From: Clostridia bacterium
GTDB lineage: Bacteria; Bacillota; Clostridia; Oscillospirales; CAG-272
Assembly (NCBI GenBank): GCA_017508465.1
Contig: JAFVYW010000047.1
Coordinates: 1-34,250, forward strand
Direction of reading: 5' to 3'
DNA: 34,250 nt
The position numbers were made by a program, and so were the translations under genes. Shown here piece by piece: positions 1 to 7,649 of the stretch (positions are counted from its first letter, which is position 1; every line of letters begins with the position of its first letter). The notes below the pieces were generated by a model. The model was given only the letters and a program-made list of their open reading frames with translations, ran no database searches and was not told where the DNA came from.

Positions 1-246
1 CAGATGGTTGCTGAATTTGACGCCGCTGTTTTCGCTATGGAAGTCGGCGAGATTACCGCAACGCCTGTCAAGACACAGTTCGGTTTCCACCTCATCCGTC
101 TTAATGGCAAGAATCCTGCAACCCAGGTAGCGCTCGACGAGATTCGCGAGGCGCTCAAGGGCAAGCTTCTTGAAGAGAAACAGCAGCAGGCATATGAGTC
201 GAGAGTAAACCAGCTCAAGATTGTATATCCCGTAGAAAAAGCTTAA
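1..246 (+). CDS. Parvulin-type peptidyl-prolyl isomerase, C-terminal fragment
   Basis: The reading frame is open from the first base of the window, so the gene starts upstream and only the last 81 codons are here. The visible part reads Q-M-V-A-E-F-D then F-A-M-E-V-G-E-I, followed by K-T-Q-F-G-F-H-L-I-R. This is the signature end of the PpiC/PrsA rotamase domain, where the FG-H pattern lines the active site. A short helical tail rich in K, E and Q follows. Family members catalyse cis-trans isomerisation of prolyl bonds, usually as secreted or lipid-anchored foldases in Bacillota, but no signal peptide can be judged here. The stop codon overlaps the start of ylmH (TAATG), so the two genes are translationally linked. 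Whether it is PrsA proper or a cytoplasmic parvulin-trigger relative cannot be decided. Confidence 0.85.
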   Translation, partial: QMVAEFDAAVFAMEVGEITATPVKTQFGFHLIRLNGKNPATQVALDEIREALKGKLLEEKQQQAYESRVNQLKIVYPVEKA

Positions 247-1025
247 TGTCTTTACAAAATCATGATGATAGTCTTCTCTTGGAGAAGAGAATACTGGAAC
301 TTGCAGGGCGCGCCGATGCGTCCTGCACTTTCGCATTCACCGACTTCCTTGGTCTGTTTGAGCAGGATATCTTCCGAAGGATACAAAACAGACTGCCGCG
401 TGGCGTGGGGTATACATGCTTCGGTGGCGCAGAGGGGGCAGAGCGCATGATGGTGCGTTTTGGCGATGTGGAGGAGCTTGGATATGAAATTCCCTTCCCT
501 ATCGTGATGCTACACATTGTTCCACGCGCGCCGAAGTTTGCGCAGAAGCTTTCGCATCGCGATGCTTTGGGGGCGCTGATGCACCTCGGCATTGAGCGCG
601 AGATGCTCGGCGACATTGTGCTGCGGGAAGAGGGACAGGAGATTTTCGTGTTCGCGCATGAGAAAATTGCTCCCTTTATCGAAAGTGAACTGAAATCTAT
701 CCGAAATACGCAGGTCATGGTAAGTGTGTGCGAAGAACTGCCCGAAGGCGAGCTGTACCATACACAAAGCGTTATCGTAAAAGCGATGAGTGAGAGGCTC
801 GACGGCATTATCGCAAAGGTATATTCGCTTTCCAGAGAGGAAGCGAGTGGCTATTTTGCCCGCTCCCTTGTCTTTGTCGAGGGGCGCTGTATCACCTCGC
901 CGTCCTATATTCCAAAGGCAAACGAGCGTATCAGCGTACGCGGTCTCGGCCGTTTTCTTTACGAGGGGTATATCTCTGACACAAAGAAGGGGAAACTCAA
1001 TCTGCGCGTCCAGAAATATGTATAA
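246..1025 (+). CDS. ylmH: S4-domain RNA-binding protein YlmH (RqcP2-like)
   Basis: The 259-residue protein has the YlmH architecture: an N-terminal segment, a central RNP-like domain (about residues 60-170, with the G-G-A-E-G-A-E-R motif), and a C-terminal S4 RNA-binding domain (about 180-245, with R-L-D and the V-F-V-E-G-R-C loop). YlmH proteins bind ribosomal complexes. Bacillus YlmH has been linked to ribosome-associated quality control as an RqcP-like factor and to cell division through its gene neighbourhood. The start overlaps the stop of the upstream isomerase gene by one base. In Bacillus ylmH lies between ylmG and divIVA; here it is separated from the yggS-sepF-yggT cluster by about 14 kb. 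A bidirectional terminator follows at once. Confidence 0.88.
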   Translation: MSLQNHDDSLLLEKRILELAGRADASCTFAFTDFLGLFEQDIFRRIQNRLPRGVGYTCFGGAEGAERMMVRFGDVEELGYEIPFPIVMLHIVPRAPKFAQKLSHRDALGALMHLGIEREMLGDIVLREEGQEIFVFAHEKIAPFIESELKSIRNTQVMVSVCEELPEGELYHTQSVIVKAMSERLDGIIAKVYSLSREEASGYFARSLVFVEGRCITSPSYIPKANERISVRGLGRFLYEGYISDTKKGKLNLRVQKYV

Positions 1026-1030
1026 AAAAA

Positions 1031-1083
1031 AAGAGCAAGCAACGAAGGATACAATCTCCTTTGGTACTTGCTCTTTATTTTTT
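1031..1083. terminator. Bidirectional intrinsic terminator between convergent genes
   Basis: AAGAGCAAG (1031-1039) pairs with CTTGCTCTT (1067-1075); an inner stem AAGGA/TCCTT lies in the loop. The stem is flanked by an A-run on the left and T-rich sequence on the right, so it can stop both ylmH (plus) and the SGNH gene (minus). Confidence 0.8.
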
Positions 1084-1146
1084 GTGATGTATCACCGTCT
1101 TCATACGCGTCGTGCGGATGCGACGGTTCATTGATACGATTTTGTT

Positions 1147-2574
1147 TTAGCGAAAGCCTTCGGCGTCAAAGACAAAGGTCAGACCGCGCTCGCGCCAGAA
1201 ATATGAGGTATCGTAGCCAGAGCCAGGAAGCACATGGGCAAGGAAGCCGCTTGCGACGCCCGCAAAGGAGGTCGGAGGCAGAATGGCATCGGCATCCGAT
1301 GGCAGGAGAACGAGGTGAGCGAGGGCAGATGCGCCACGGAATACATTTTCTTCAAAGCGGAAAACAGGACTGTCCTCGGGGACGATGAAGGTCGTGGCAA
1401 TACCACCATCAAGCATGCCTTCACCGAAAATGGTGACCTTTCGTCCTGCAAAACCGACGGGGGCGGTGAGGGTAACTTGCGTCTTACCGAGCTCGGTAAG
1501 TCCTGTCAGGGTGATACCAAAATCATCGGTCTTATAGGTGAAGTACTTCATGTTTTCGTCATCCGCACCATCGTAGGTGGAGTCGAATACTTCGACCGGA
1601 GGCGCCGGAGGGATTTTCTCGAGCGAGGAAAGCGGAATGCCAAGTTCAAGGGCGAGAGCCATCAATACTTCGATGGTGTGTTTTCTCTTTCCGATGTCAT
1701 TGAGGTGGAAGTTCGTGTCATAAAAATACCCTGCCTCTGACGAGAATGTACGAATATCCCCGAGGGGAGTGATATCGATTTTCTCTGCGAGATATTCCGC
1801 AAAAGCGAGTTCTTCTTCCTCGGTGTTCTGAAGCGAAGCTTCATTCATCGGGCAATAAGCAAAATAGATTTCCGCGCCCTTTCTGCGCACTTTTTGCGCA
1901 TATTTGTTTACATAATCAACGAATTCATCGGATACAACGGAAGAATCAAGCTGAATTGGCTGATTCGGATCAAAGCCAGCAGGAAGGATATTCATCTCGC
2001 GAGGATAGGAGATATCTCCATAGGAATTGAAGCTTTCACGATGGTAAATGCCATCGGGATTCGGGATATTCCCGTCTTTGAGACGCTGATACTTCTTTGT
2101 GCCGAAGTTATAGAGCGCGCCGAGCGTTTTCAATAAATCATCCGGTGGAAGAGAGAAAACCAGGGAGGGGCGTTCCTCGCAGGCTTCGAGCATCTGCTCT
2201 CCGTTATAATACAGCGAGAGTGTCTGCTGTGCGAGCTCTGGCGCAATAATAACGATGTCACCCTTACGAATTTGCGGAAGGGAGAGATCCATCATCACCT
2301 TCGTACCAAGGGCGGCGTATACGCCGAAGTTTACCACGGGCATGCCGAGGTGCTTTTCCATCAGCTCGCTTTCGTAACCAAAGGCAACCGAGGAACCACC
2401 AACGATAACAATTTTCTCTTCCTTGATTTCCGTAAGCCTTTCGTATTTATCAACGAGGGACGCGGTAAAGGAGTTATGATAGACAGCAGGCATTGTGAGA
2501 ATAGCGCCTATGGCGAGAGCGAAGGGAGAGAGGACAGCGAGAAATGCTAACAGGACAGATACAATGCGTTTCAT
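1147..2574 (-). CDS. SGNH/AlgJ-type transferase with C-terminal BspA-like LRR
   Basis: The 475-residue protein opens with a hydrophobic segment (residues 4-30), most likely an uncleaved anchor or signal peptide. The SGNH-like domain spans about 50-320. It has a G-G-S-S block at 59-62 (Ser61 the likely nucleophile), N-F-G at 82-84, and a late D-T-N-F-H block giving Asp286 and His290, the expected acid-His pair. AlgJ, PatB and DltD families use this fold on the outside of the membrane to pass acyl groups to polysaccharide. Residues about 345-475 look like an LRR_5/BspA module (L-T-G-L-T, V-T-I-F-G-E-G, F-E-E-N-V-F-R-G, and the terminal Y-x-x-x-Y-F-W turn). It is the last gene of the MBOAT locus, 12 nt behind it, with a strong AAGGAGGTGG ribosome site. 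Substrate unknown. Confidence 0.8.
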   Translation of the reverse strand: MKRIVSVLLAFLAVLSPFALAIGAILTMPAVYHNSFTASLVDKYERLTEIKEEKIVIVGGSSVAFGYESELMEKHLGMPVVNFGVYAALGTKVMMDLSLPQIRKGDIVIIAPELAQQTLSLYYNGEQMLEACEERPSLVFSLPPDDLLKTLGALYNFGTKKYQRLKDGNIPNPDGIYHRESFNSYGDISYPREMNILPAGFDPNQPIQLDSSVVSDEFVDYVNKYAQKVRRKGAEIYFAYCPMNEASLQNTEEEELAFAEYLAEKIDITPLGDIRTFSSEAGYFYDTNFHLNDIGKRKHTIEVLMALALELGIPLSSLEKIPPAPPVEVFDSTYDGADDENMKYFTYKTDDFGITLTGLTELGKTQVTLTAPVGFAGRKVTIFGEGMLDGGIATTFIVPEDSPVFRFEENVFRGASALAHLVLLPSDADAILPPTSFAGVASGFLAHVLPGSGYDTSYFWRERGLTFVFDAEGFR

Positions 2575-2586
2575 TCTTCCACCTCC

Positions 2587-4044
2587 TTAAAATTGGAAAT
2601 AAATAAAGGTCGAGGAGAGACCTTTGGAAAGAAGGAGAACCCAGAGAAGCAAAATCACCCAGATGACAAAGATAAACGCGCCGTTTTTCACAAGAGCATC
2701 CGAACCATCCTCCGTATCTTCATAATGAAGGAGATGGTCGATGACGACGAGGGTAAGAATACCAATAAGCACGGTGAGCGCGCCGACGAGGGTAATGCCC
2801 ATTCCTTGGAAGACTTCGGCAAGCGGAGTGTGCCACGAGGTGAACAGTTGCTTTATCAGAGTAAAGGCTTCCGTCACCGTACGCGCGCGGAAGAAGAGCC
2901 ACGCAAAGTCGACGAGAAGGAAGGTGATGAGGGTGCGTATCACGCGGACGAGGGTTCTGTGCTTTGCGACACCTGTCTTTTCCAGAAGGCGATTGCGGAA
3001 GCTTATGGTGAGGTGACCTGTAATCTGATAGATACCGTGAAGCGCACCCCAAAGAACGAAGGTCCAGTTTGCGCCATGCCAGAGACCTGACACAAGGAAA
3101 ACGATAAAGAGGTTCAGGTAACGGCGCGCCTTGCCCTTACGATTTCCGCCAAGGGGAATGTAAAGGTAGTCACGAAACCATGTGGAGAGGGAAATATGCC
3201 AGCGCGACCAGAATTCCTTGATGCTCTGCGCGTGGTAGGGGTGGTCAAAATTCTTCATCAAGCGGATACCCATTATGCGCGCACAACCGATGGCGATGTC
3301 GGTATAACCCGAAAAATCGCAATAAATCTGTACGGCGAACAGCATCGTCGCAAGGAGGACACCAAGTCCTGTCGCCCCCTCGGGATTATGGTAGACGGCA
3401 TCGACATAAACCGATATCGTATCGGCAACAACAATCTTTTTAAAGAAGCCAACGAGCATATGCTTCGCGCCCTTTATAAAATCATTTTTTTGCCACGGGT
3501 GGGGGTCTTTCAGCTGTGGGATGAGGTTGGAGGGGCGTTCAATCGGTCCAGCAACCAGTTGAGGGAAGAAGGACACGAAGAGGGCGTAGAAGAAGAAATT
3601 TTTCTCACTTTCAATATCGCCGCGGTAGATATCAATCACATAGGAGAGTGTCTGAAAGGTGTAGAAGGAAACACCTACGGGCAATATCAGATGGAGAGTG
3701 ACAAGAGGCACTTCTCCACCAAAGAGGCGTACAAGGCTATAAGCGGAGAGGGAGAGAAAATCGAAATATTTGTAAAAGAAGAGCACGCCGAGACATACAA
3801 TAAGCGTCAGGGCAAGCCAGAGCTTACGCGCCGTTTTGTTCTCTGTCTTTTCCATCTGGCGCGAGGCGAGCCAGGAAATCAGTGTCGTCAGGACAATCAG
3901 AAGCAAAAGGGCGGGCTGATAGAAGGCGTAGAAGAAATAGCTCGCCACAAGAAGCATCGGCCATTTTGCTTTTTTGGGCAGGAGGAAATAAAGGAGCAGA
4001 ACAAGGGGATAAAAAATGAGAAATTCCCAGGAATTGAATGTCAT
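2587..4044 (-). CDS. MBOAT O-acyltransferase, AlgI/PatA/DltB type
   Basis: This 485-residue integral membrane protein has about 10-11 hydrophobic segments. It shows both hallmark MBOAT blocks: F-W-S-R-W-H-I-S-L-S-T-W-F-R-D-Y with His283, and L-V-S-G-L-W-H-G-A-N-W with His323, the conserved catalytic histidine. Q-L-V-A-G-P-I-E-R (about 162-170) is also typical of AlgI. Such proteins take acyl groups from a cytoplasmic donor and hand them across the membrane to an SGNH partner. Length and motifs are complete. Its start overlaps the stop of the 3-TM gene by 4 nt (coupled translation), and an SGNH gene follows directly. This context supports O-acylation (acetylation most likely, by family) of an exported glycan. 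DltB is less likely because no dltA or dltC genes are nearby. Confidence 0.92.
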   Translation of the reverse strand: MTFNSWEFLIFYPLVLLLYFLLPKKAKWPMLLVASYFFYAFYQPALLLLIVLTTLISWLASRQMEKTENKTARKLWLALTLIVCLGVLFFYKYFDFLSLSAYSLVRLFGGEVPLVTLHLILPVGVSFYTFQTLSYVIDIYRGDIESEKNFFFYALFVSFFPQLVAGPIERPSNLIPQLKDPHPWQKNDFIKGAKHMLVGFFKKIVVADTISVYVDAVYHNPEGATGLGVLLATMLFAVQIYCDFSGYTDIAIGCARIMGIRLMKNFDHPYHAQSIKEFWSRWHISLSTWFRDYLYIPLGGNRKGKARRYLNLFIVFLVSGLWHGANWTFVLWGALHGIYQITGHLTISFRNRLLEKTGVAKHRTLVRVIRTLITFLLVDFAWLFFRARTVTEAFTLIKQLFTSWHTPLAEVFQGMGITLVGALTVLIGILTLVVIDHLLHYEDTEDGSDALVKNGAFIFVIWVILLLWVLLLSKGLSSTFIYFQF

Positions 4045-4328
4045 ACCTCATCCTCCTTCCCACCGCGTTTTTTATAGTAGAGGAAGGCGTATGTACTTAC
4101 ATATAAAAACAGAAGTCCGAGAAAAACAAGGGCTACGATATCCACCGTCGCACCGACGGAGAACAGGGCATTGAGAAGAAAAAGGTGCAGGGGAACGGCG
4201 AAAAAAATCACAAACTTCGCCTTCTTTTCAGGCAAAAAGAGCATCAGGGCGTAGGACAGCAGAACCAACACCGCACTGACAACAAGAATCGCTATTTCTA
4301 TATGTTCAGGAAATGAAAAGGGCAACAT
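4041..4328 (-). CDS. Small 3-TM membrane protein of the MBOAT locus
   Basis: The 95-residue protein has three hydrophobic stretches (about residues 10-32, 38-58 and 64-85). It ends with a short basic/acidic tail containing K-K-R-G-G-K-E-D-E. No catalytic motif is visible and I do not recognise the family. It has a good ribosome site (AAAAAAGGAGACATT before ATG) and overlaps the MBOAT start by 4 nt, so it is very likely a real co-produced partner. By position it recalls small membrane partners such as DltX in D-alanylation operons, but there is no sequence basis for homology. Confidence 0.7.
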   Translation of the reverse strand: MLPFSFPEHIEIAILVVSAVLVLLSYALMLFLPEKKAKFVIFFAVPLHLFLLNALFSVGATVDIVALVFLGLLFLYVSTYAFLYYKKRGGKEDEV

Positions 4329-4348
4329 AATGTCTCCTTTTTTACAAA

Positions 4349-4374
4349 AGAGGGGCTGTCTGGACCGCCCCTCT
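4349..4374 (-). terminator. Attenuator-like hairpin inside the MBOAT locus
   Basis: AGAGGGGC pairs perfectly with GCCCCTCT across a 10-nt loop, between the stop of the lipoprotein-SGNH gene and the ribosome site of the 3-TM gene. On the minus strand it is followed only by TTTTG, a weak T-tract. Partial termination or 3'-end protection is more likely than a full stop. Confidence 0.55.
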
Positions 4375-4379
4375 GTGTT

Positions 4380-6764
4380 TTATTGAAAAAGTTTCGTCGG
4401 ATATTTTCTGAATTCGTGTGTATATCCTGCGCTGATAGTGGTCTCAAAAATACAACCAGGCATATTTACATTGAATACATCGTAGTTTGTGACTTCTGCG
4501 CCACGGATGCCAAGGAAGGAGCAAAGGTCGATATAAATCTGGTAGGTATGAAGCGCTCTTCCGTAATCGTTAAGGTGGAAGGCGCAATCATAGAAGTATT
4601 CATGCGCATAGACATACTTTGTGGGCTGACCAATCAGGGCATCGAAGTGGTAGGTGCGTGTAATGGTTCCCTGATAGGATGCGGGGGTATAATTGTTTCT
4701 CGCGTCCGCAACGATAGCATCCTCATCCACAGGGCAGAAGCCGAATGTGGCAGTTGCGCCTGTCGCCTTCACCTTATCGATGGCGGCATTCATCACTGCG
4801 GTATATTCTTCTTTGGTGAAGTCAACCCACGCGGTGTTCTCGGGGTTCTTATAATCATTTTCTGCATCATAATCCACATTTGCGCCGTCCCACTTATCAC
4901 CGCCGAACTCGACGATGGATTTGGTCAACTCGTTGAAGGTGATGGCGTAGGCGGGAATGTATCTTCTCCAGTTGACATAAGAGGTTTTGTTATATTTGCT
5001 CTCGTCACCATATTTACTGGTCTTGCTGGACTGATTTACGATATCCTCATACGCCTGTGCCGAACGGTTATAGATATGGTCGCGCGCGAAGGAGCTGAAG
5101 GCGGAGAATACATTCTCATACTTTGAAATGTCCACATTCTTGAAGAGGTTGCCCATCATTTCCATATCGCGAATGGTCTTCCAGTACAGGTGATTGTCGC
5201 CTAACATGTAGATGCTGTTTTCAGGGGCATATACCACGATATCACCCTCATGGAGATAGGGGGCAATTGCTTCAAGATACAATGCGCCGTGGGTGGTACG
5301 GGTAGTACCGAAGTTAATAATACAATATTTATATCCGAACAGTCTCTCAAGGAAACGGCTCGATACGCCCTGATAGACGGAAGAACCACCGAGGATAATC
5401 AGGCGATTCTGTGTCGTTGTGGTCATCAGGCGCGAGAGTTTTACGGAGAATCCGCCCGGCTCATCCTTGGCATAAACGGGGGGAAGGTTGTGGTAGGTGA
5501 AAAGTGTCTTAAGTGCAGCTTTGGTCTCGCCATCCATAATCGCATCGGAAGCTTCCACGATGCCTGTGGGATAGACCACCTTGGCAAGAGAGGTACAGCC
5601 CACAAAAGCGCCGTCACGGATAAACTGGATGGTGCGAGGCAGGACAAGTTCTTTCATTCTTGTAATGCCATCAAAGGCGCCCGTATCGATACCGATAACG
5701 GCTTTTCCATCAATTTCTTCGGGGACAACAACGGTTTGCTCCGCACCCGTGTAAGAATTTATCACAATTCCCGAGGGAAGGAAGCCGTGCTTGCCAAGGA
5801 ACGCGCTATCTTCAGGATAGGTGTACTCACTGAAGTTCCAGAGGTCATCGGCGCTCGCCTCTTCCCAGATGCAGTAAAGGGTGAAATCGTCTCCCGAAGA
5901 GGCAATATGATTCACCTTATCGCCCGGGGCATAGGATGTGCCCGTGCCGTCGGCTTTGGTATTATACTCTTTGAGAACATAGCCGTCACGGTAGAAGGTG
6001 CCGTCATTGTAGAAGGCAATCGCGGTGGTCTGATATTCAATCAGTTCCTTGGAGAGGGTGACCTTCAGTTTTCCGTTTCCTTCATCGGCAACGGTTGAAT
6101 TTGCATTGCCCTTATAATTGTCTGTTTCGGTATTGATTTCTCCGCCATTCGCGTCATAATAGAGAACATTTGCATCCGAATAACAGGAGTAAATGACGAC
6201 AACACCACGGCTATCGGCAAGCTCGGGGGTGACGGTAAAGGTAAATTCGCGGTCGGTGGAAACAATGTCGGTGCCATGACCTGTGAACGACCAGCCGACA
6301 AAGACACGCTGGGTGTCGCCCGCGGTGACGGTAATCGACATACCGGGATTGACACGCGAGTCATGAGGGGGATTTGCCTTGTCCCATTCAACACTTGCGA
6401 AATAACAATAAAAACGATAGAAAATCGAGGTATCATAACCGACATTTTTCGCAACGAGGTTAACCGAGGTCTTGCCCGAGACCGCCTTGACGGTGACGGT
6501 ATTGCTCTGTGTATCGAAGGTACCTCCTGTGATGCTTTCAAACACATAGCCGTTCTCGAAGGTGACGGTAAAGGTGGCATCTTCGCCCGTGTTCACTTGT
6601 ATGGGGTTTTCGCTCGTGACGGTAATGCCCTCGCTCACCGTAAGCATAACGCGGTGGGTGTCAGGATCATCGTCATCTGGAGGAATAACCGCCACGCAAC
6701 CACACGCCAAAGCGAGAAGCGCAAGCATCATTGAAAGTAAAAGAAGTTTTATCCAAGTTTTCAT
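4380..6764 (-). CDS. Surface lipoprotein: InlB-type repeats, BspA LRR, SGNH domain
   Basis: The 794-residue protein starts with a signal peptide and a cysteine-containing end (A-L-A-C-G-C, Cys21). The lipobox lacks the usual Leu at -3, so lipidation is likely but not certain. Asp-rich linker at 30-35, then beta-rich InlB-type repeats: about 38-108, 110-198, and a Listeria-Bacteroides-type repeat at 200-302 (Y-Y-D-A-N-G-G-E and E-Y-N-T-K-A-D-G-T-G). A BspA-type LRR follows at about 330-405 (G-A-F-D-G-I, V-L-P-R-T-I). The SGNH domain occupies about 450-755, with G-G-S-S at 459-462 (Ser461), N-F-G at 484-486, and D-C-A-F-H giving Asp726 and His730. It is the first gene of the locus. The ribosome site is AAAGG 8 nt before ATG. 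It probably acts outside the cell as a tethered acyl-transfer or esterase enzyme; target unknown. Confidence 0.85.
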   Translation of the reverse strand: MKTWIKLLLLSMMLALLALACGCVAVIPPDDDDPDTHRVMLTVSEGITVTSENPIQVNTGEDATFTVTFENGYVFESITGGTFDTQSNTVTVKAVSGKTSVNLVAKNVGYDTSIFYRFYCYFASVEWDKANPPHDSRVNPGMSITVTAGDTQRVFVGWSFTGHGTDIVSTDREFTFTVTPELADSRGVVVIYSCYSDANVLYYDANGGEINTETDNYKGNANSTVADEGNGKLKVTLSKELIEYQTTAIAFYNDGTFYRDGYVLKEYNTKADGTGTSYAPGDKVNHIASSGDDFTLYCIWEEASADDLWNFSEYTYPEDSAFLGKHGFLPSGIVINSYTGAEQTVVVPEEIDGKAVIGIDTGAFDGITRMKELVLPRTIQFIRDGAFVGCTSLAKVVYPTGIVEASDAIMDGETKAALKTLFTYHNLPPVYAKDEPGGFSVKLSRLMTTTTQNRLIILGGSSVYQGVSSRFLERLFGYKYCIINFGTTRTTHGALYLEAIAPYLHEGDIVVYAPENSIYMLGDNHLYWKTIRDMEMMGNLFKNVDISKYENVFSAFSSFARDHIYNRSAQAYEDIVNQSSKTSKYGDESKYNKTSYVNWRRYIPAYAITFNELTKSIVEFGGDKWDGANVDYDAENDYKNPENTAWVDFTKEEYTAVMNAAIDKVKATGATATFGFCPVDEDAIVADARNNYTPASYQGTITRTYHFDALIGQPTKYVYAHEYFYDCAFHLNDYGRALHTYQIYIDLCSFLGIRGAEVTNYDVFNVNMPGCIFETTISAGYTHEFRKYPTKLFQ

Positions 6765-6793
6765 ACAGATAACCTTTCAAAATATTTTTACAT

Positions 6794-6822
6794 ATTATAT
6801 CACATGGAGCACGCGTATGAAA
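6794..6822 (-). promoter_or_regulatory. Putative sigma-A promoter of the MBOAT/SGNH locus
   Basis: On the minus strand TTTCAT (6822-6817) and TATAAT (6799-6794) are 17 nt apart, about 30 nt upstream of the lipoprotein start. The -10 is perfect and the -35 poor, so the promoter may be weak or activator-dependent. Confidence 0.5.
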
Positions 6823-6879
6823 AGAGCAAATATCACTTTCTTCACAAAAAGAAACAACATTTCAAAAAATATCAACAAA

Positions 6880-6925
6880 AAAACTCTTTGACTTTTGTGC
6901 ATTTTTCCGTCAAAGAGTTTTCTTT
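6880..6925. terminator. Strong terminator downstream of the HAD gene
   Basis: AAAACTCTTTGAC (6880-6892) pairs perfectly over 13 bp with GTCAAAGAGTTTT (6909-6921). On the minus strand the stem is followed by seven T residues, so it ends the pcrA-HAD transcript just before the next locus. Confidence 0.88.
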
Positions 6926-6953
6926 TTATATTATTATCATGGGAATATCCTTT

Positions 6954-7601
6954 TCAATACAGAAAGGAAAGGATTTCGTCAGGCAGGGAGATGATATCCT
7001 CTGCACCATGCTCCAGAAGATACTCGCGTGAGCGATAGCCCCATGCGGCAGAGAGCGTTTTTACACGCGCGTTGTTCCCCATTCCGATATCCCATTCGCT
7101 GTCTCCGATATAAAGAACATCTTCTCTGTGCACATCAAAATACGAAAGAATGCGAAGGAGGGCATCGGGTGCGGGCTTGCGTTTTTCCTCATCGAGATAA
7201 GAAAAGAGGTAGGGGATGCCAGGACACAGGCGGTACAGAAGAGGTTTTGCGAAGGCTTCATCCCTTGGTGTCAGGACGGCAACCTCCACCCCCTGCGCTT
7301 CCAGGCGGAAGAGCAGATCCCGCATACCGGCATAGGTGTAAACAAGATCATAGTTCCCCTCCCCCGCATGCTGACGGTAGGAGCGTAAAAGCTTATCGAG
7401 CAATACCATATCGTGTATACCGCGGGAGGAGAGAAAAGAGAGGAACATCTCGCTCGTACGCTCTTCAAAATGCTCAATGCATTCGCTCACTGTAACGGGA
7501 GCAAGATTGAACGAGGAAAATGTCAGATTGATATTATCTGCCAGATATTGCGCGCTATCAAGAAGTGTGCCATCCATGTCGAAGATACACAGTTTTTTCA
7601 A
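6954..7601 (-). CDS. HAD-superfamily phosphatase (phosphoglycolate phosphatase-like)
   Basis: The 215-residue protein shows the HAD motifs: D-M-D-G-T (Asp8 nucleophile, Asp10), the motif II position in V-L-T-P-R-D, K-P-A-P-D (motif III lysine), and G-D-S-E-W-D (motif IV). A helical cap follows motif I, as in subclass I enzymes of the PGP/beta-phosphoglucomutase group. The start is TTG, supported by AAAGGAG about 10 nt upstream; no ATG in frame gives an intact motif I. It lies 48 nt downstream of pcrA and probably shares its transcript. Substrate cannot be assigned; small phosphorylated metabolites are typical of the family. Confidence 0.85.
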   Translation of the reverse strand: MKKLCIFDMDGTLLDSAQYLADNINLTFSSFNLAPVTVSECIEHFEERTSEMFLSFLSSRGIHDMVLLDKLLRSYRQHAGEGNYDLVYTYAGMRDLLFRLEAQGVEVAVLTPRDEAFAKPLLYRLCPGIPYLFSYLDEEKRKPAPDALLRILSYFDVHREDVLYIGDSEWDIGMGNNARVKTLSAAWGYRSREYLLEHGAEDIISLPDEILSFLY

Positions 7602-7626
7602 GCAATATCATCTCCTTTGCTAACCA

Positions 7627-7646
7627 TTGTTTACATTTTTAAACAA
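7627..7646. repeat. AT-rich inverted repeat between pcrA and the HAD gene
   Basis: TTGTTTA and TAAACAA flank a 6-nt spacer, right after the pcrA stop and before the HAD ribosome site. It could be a weak RNA hairpin or a protein site. Its all-AT stem makes termination unlikely. Confidence 0.35.
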
Positions 7647-7649
7647 TAT

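Noticed and set aside
2587..4044. DltB of a D-alanylation operon
   Set aside because: No DltA or DltC gene is present, and the AlgI-type motifs with two SGNH partners fit O-acetylation better.
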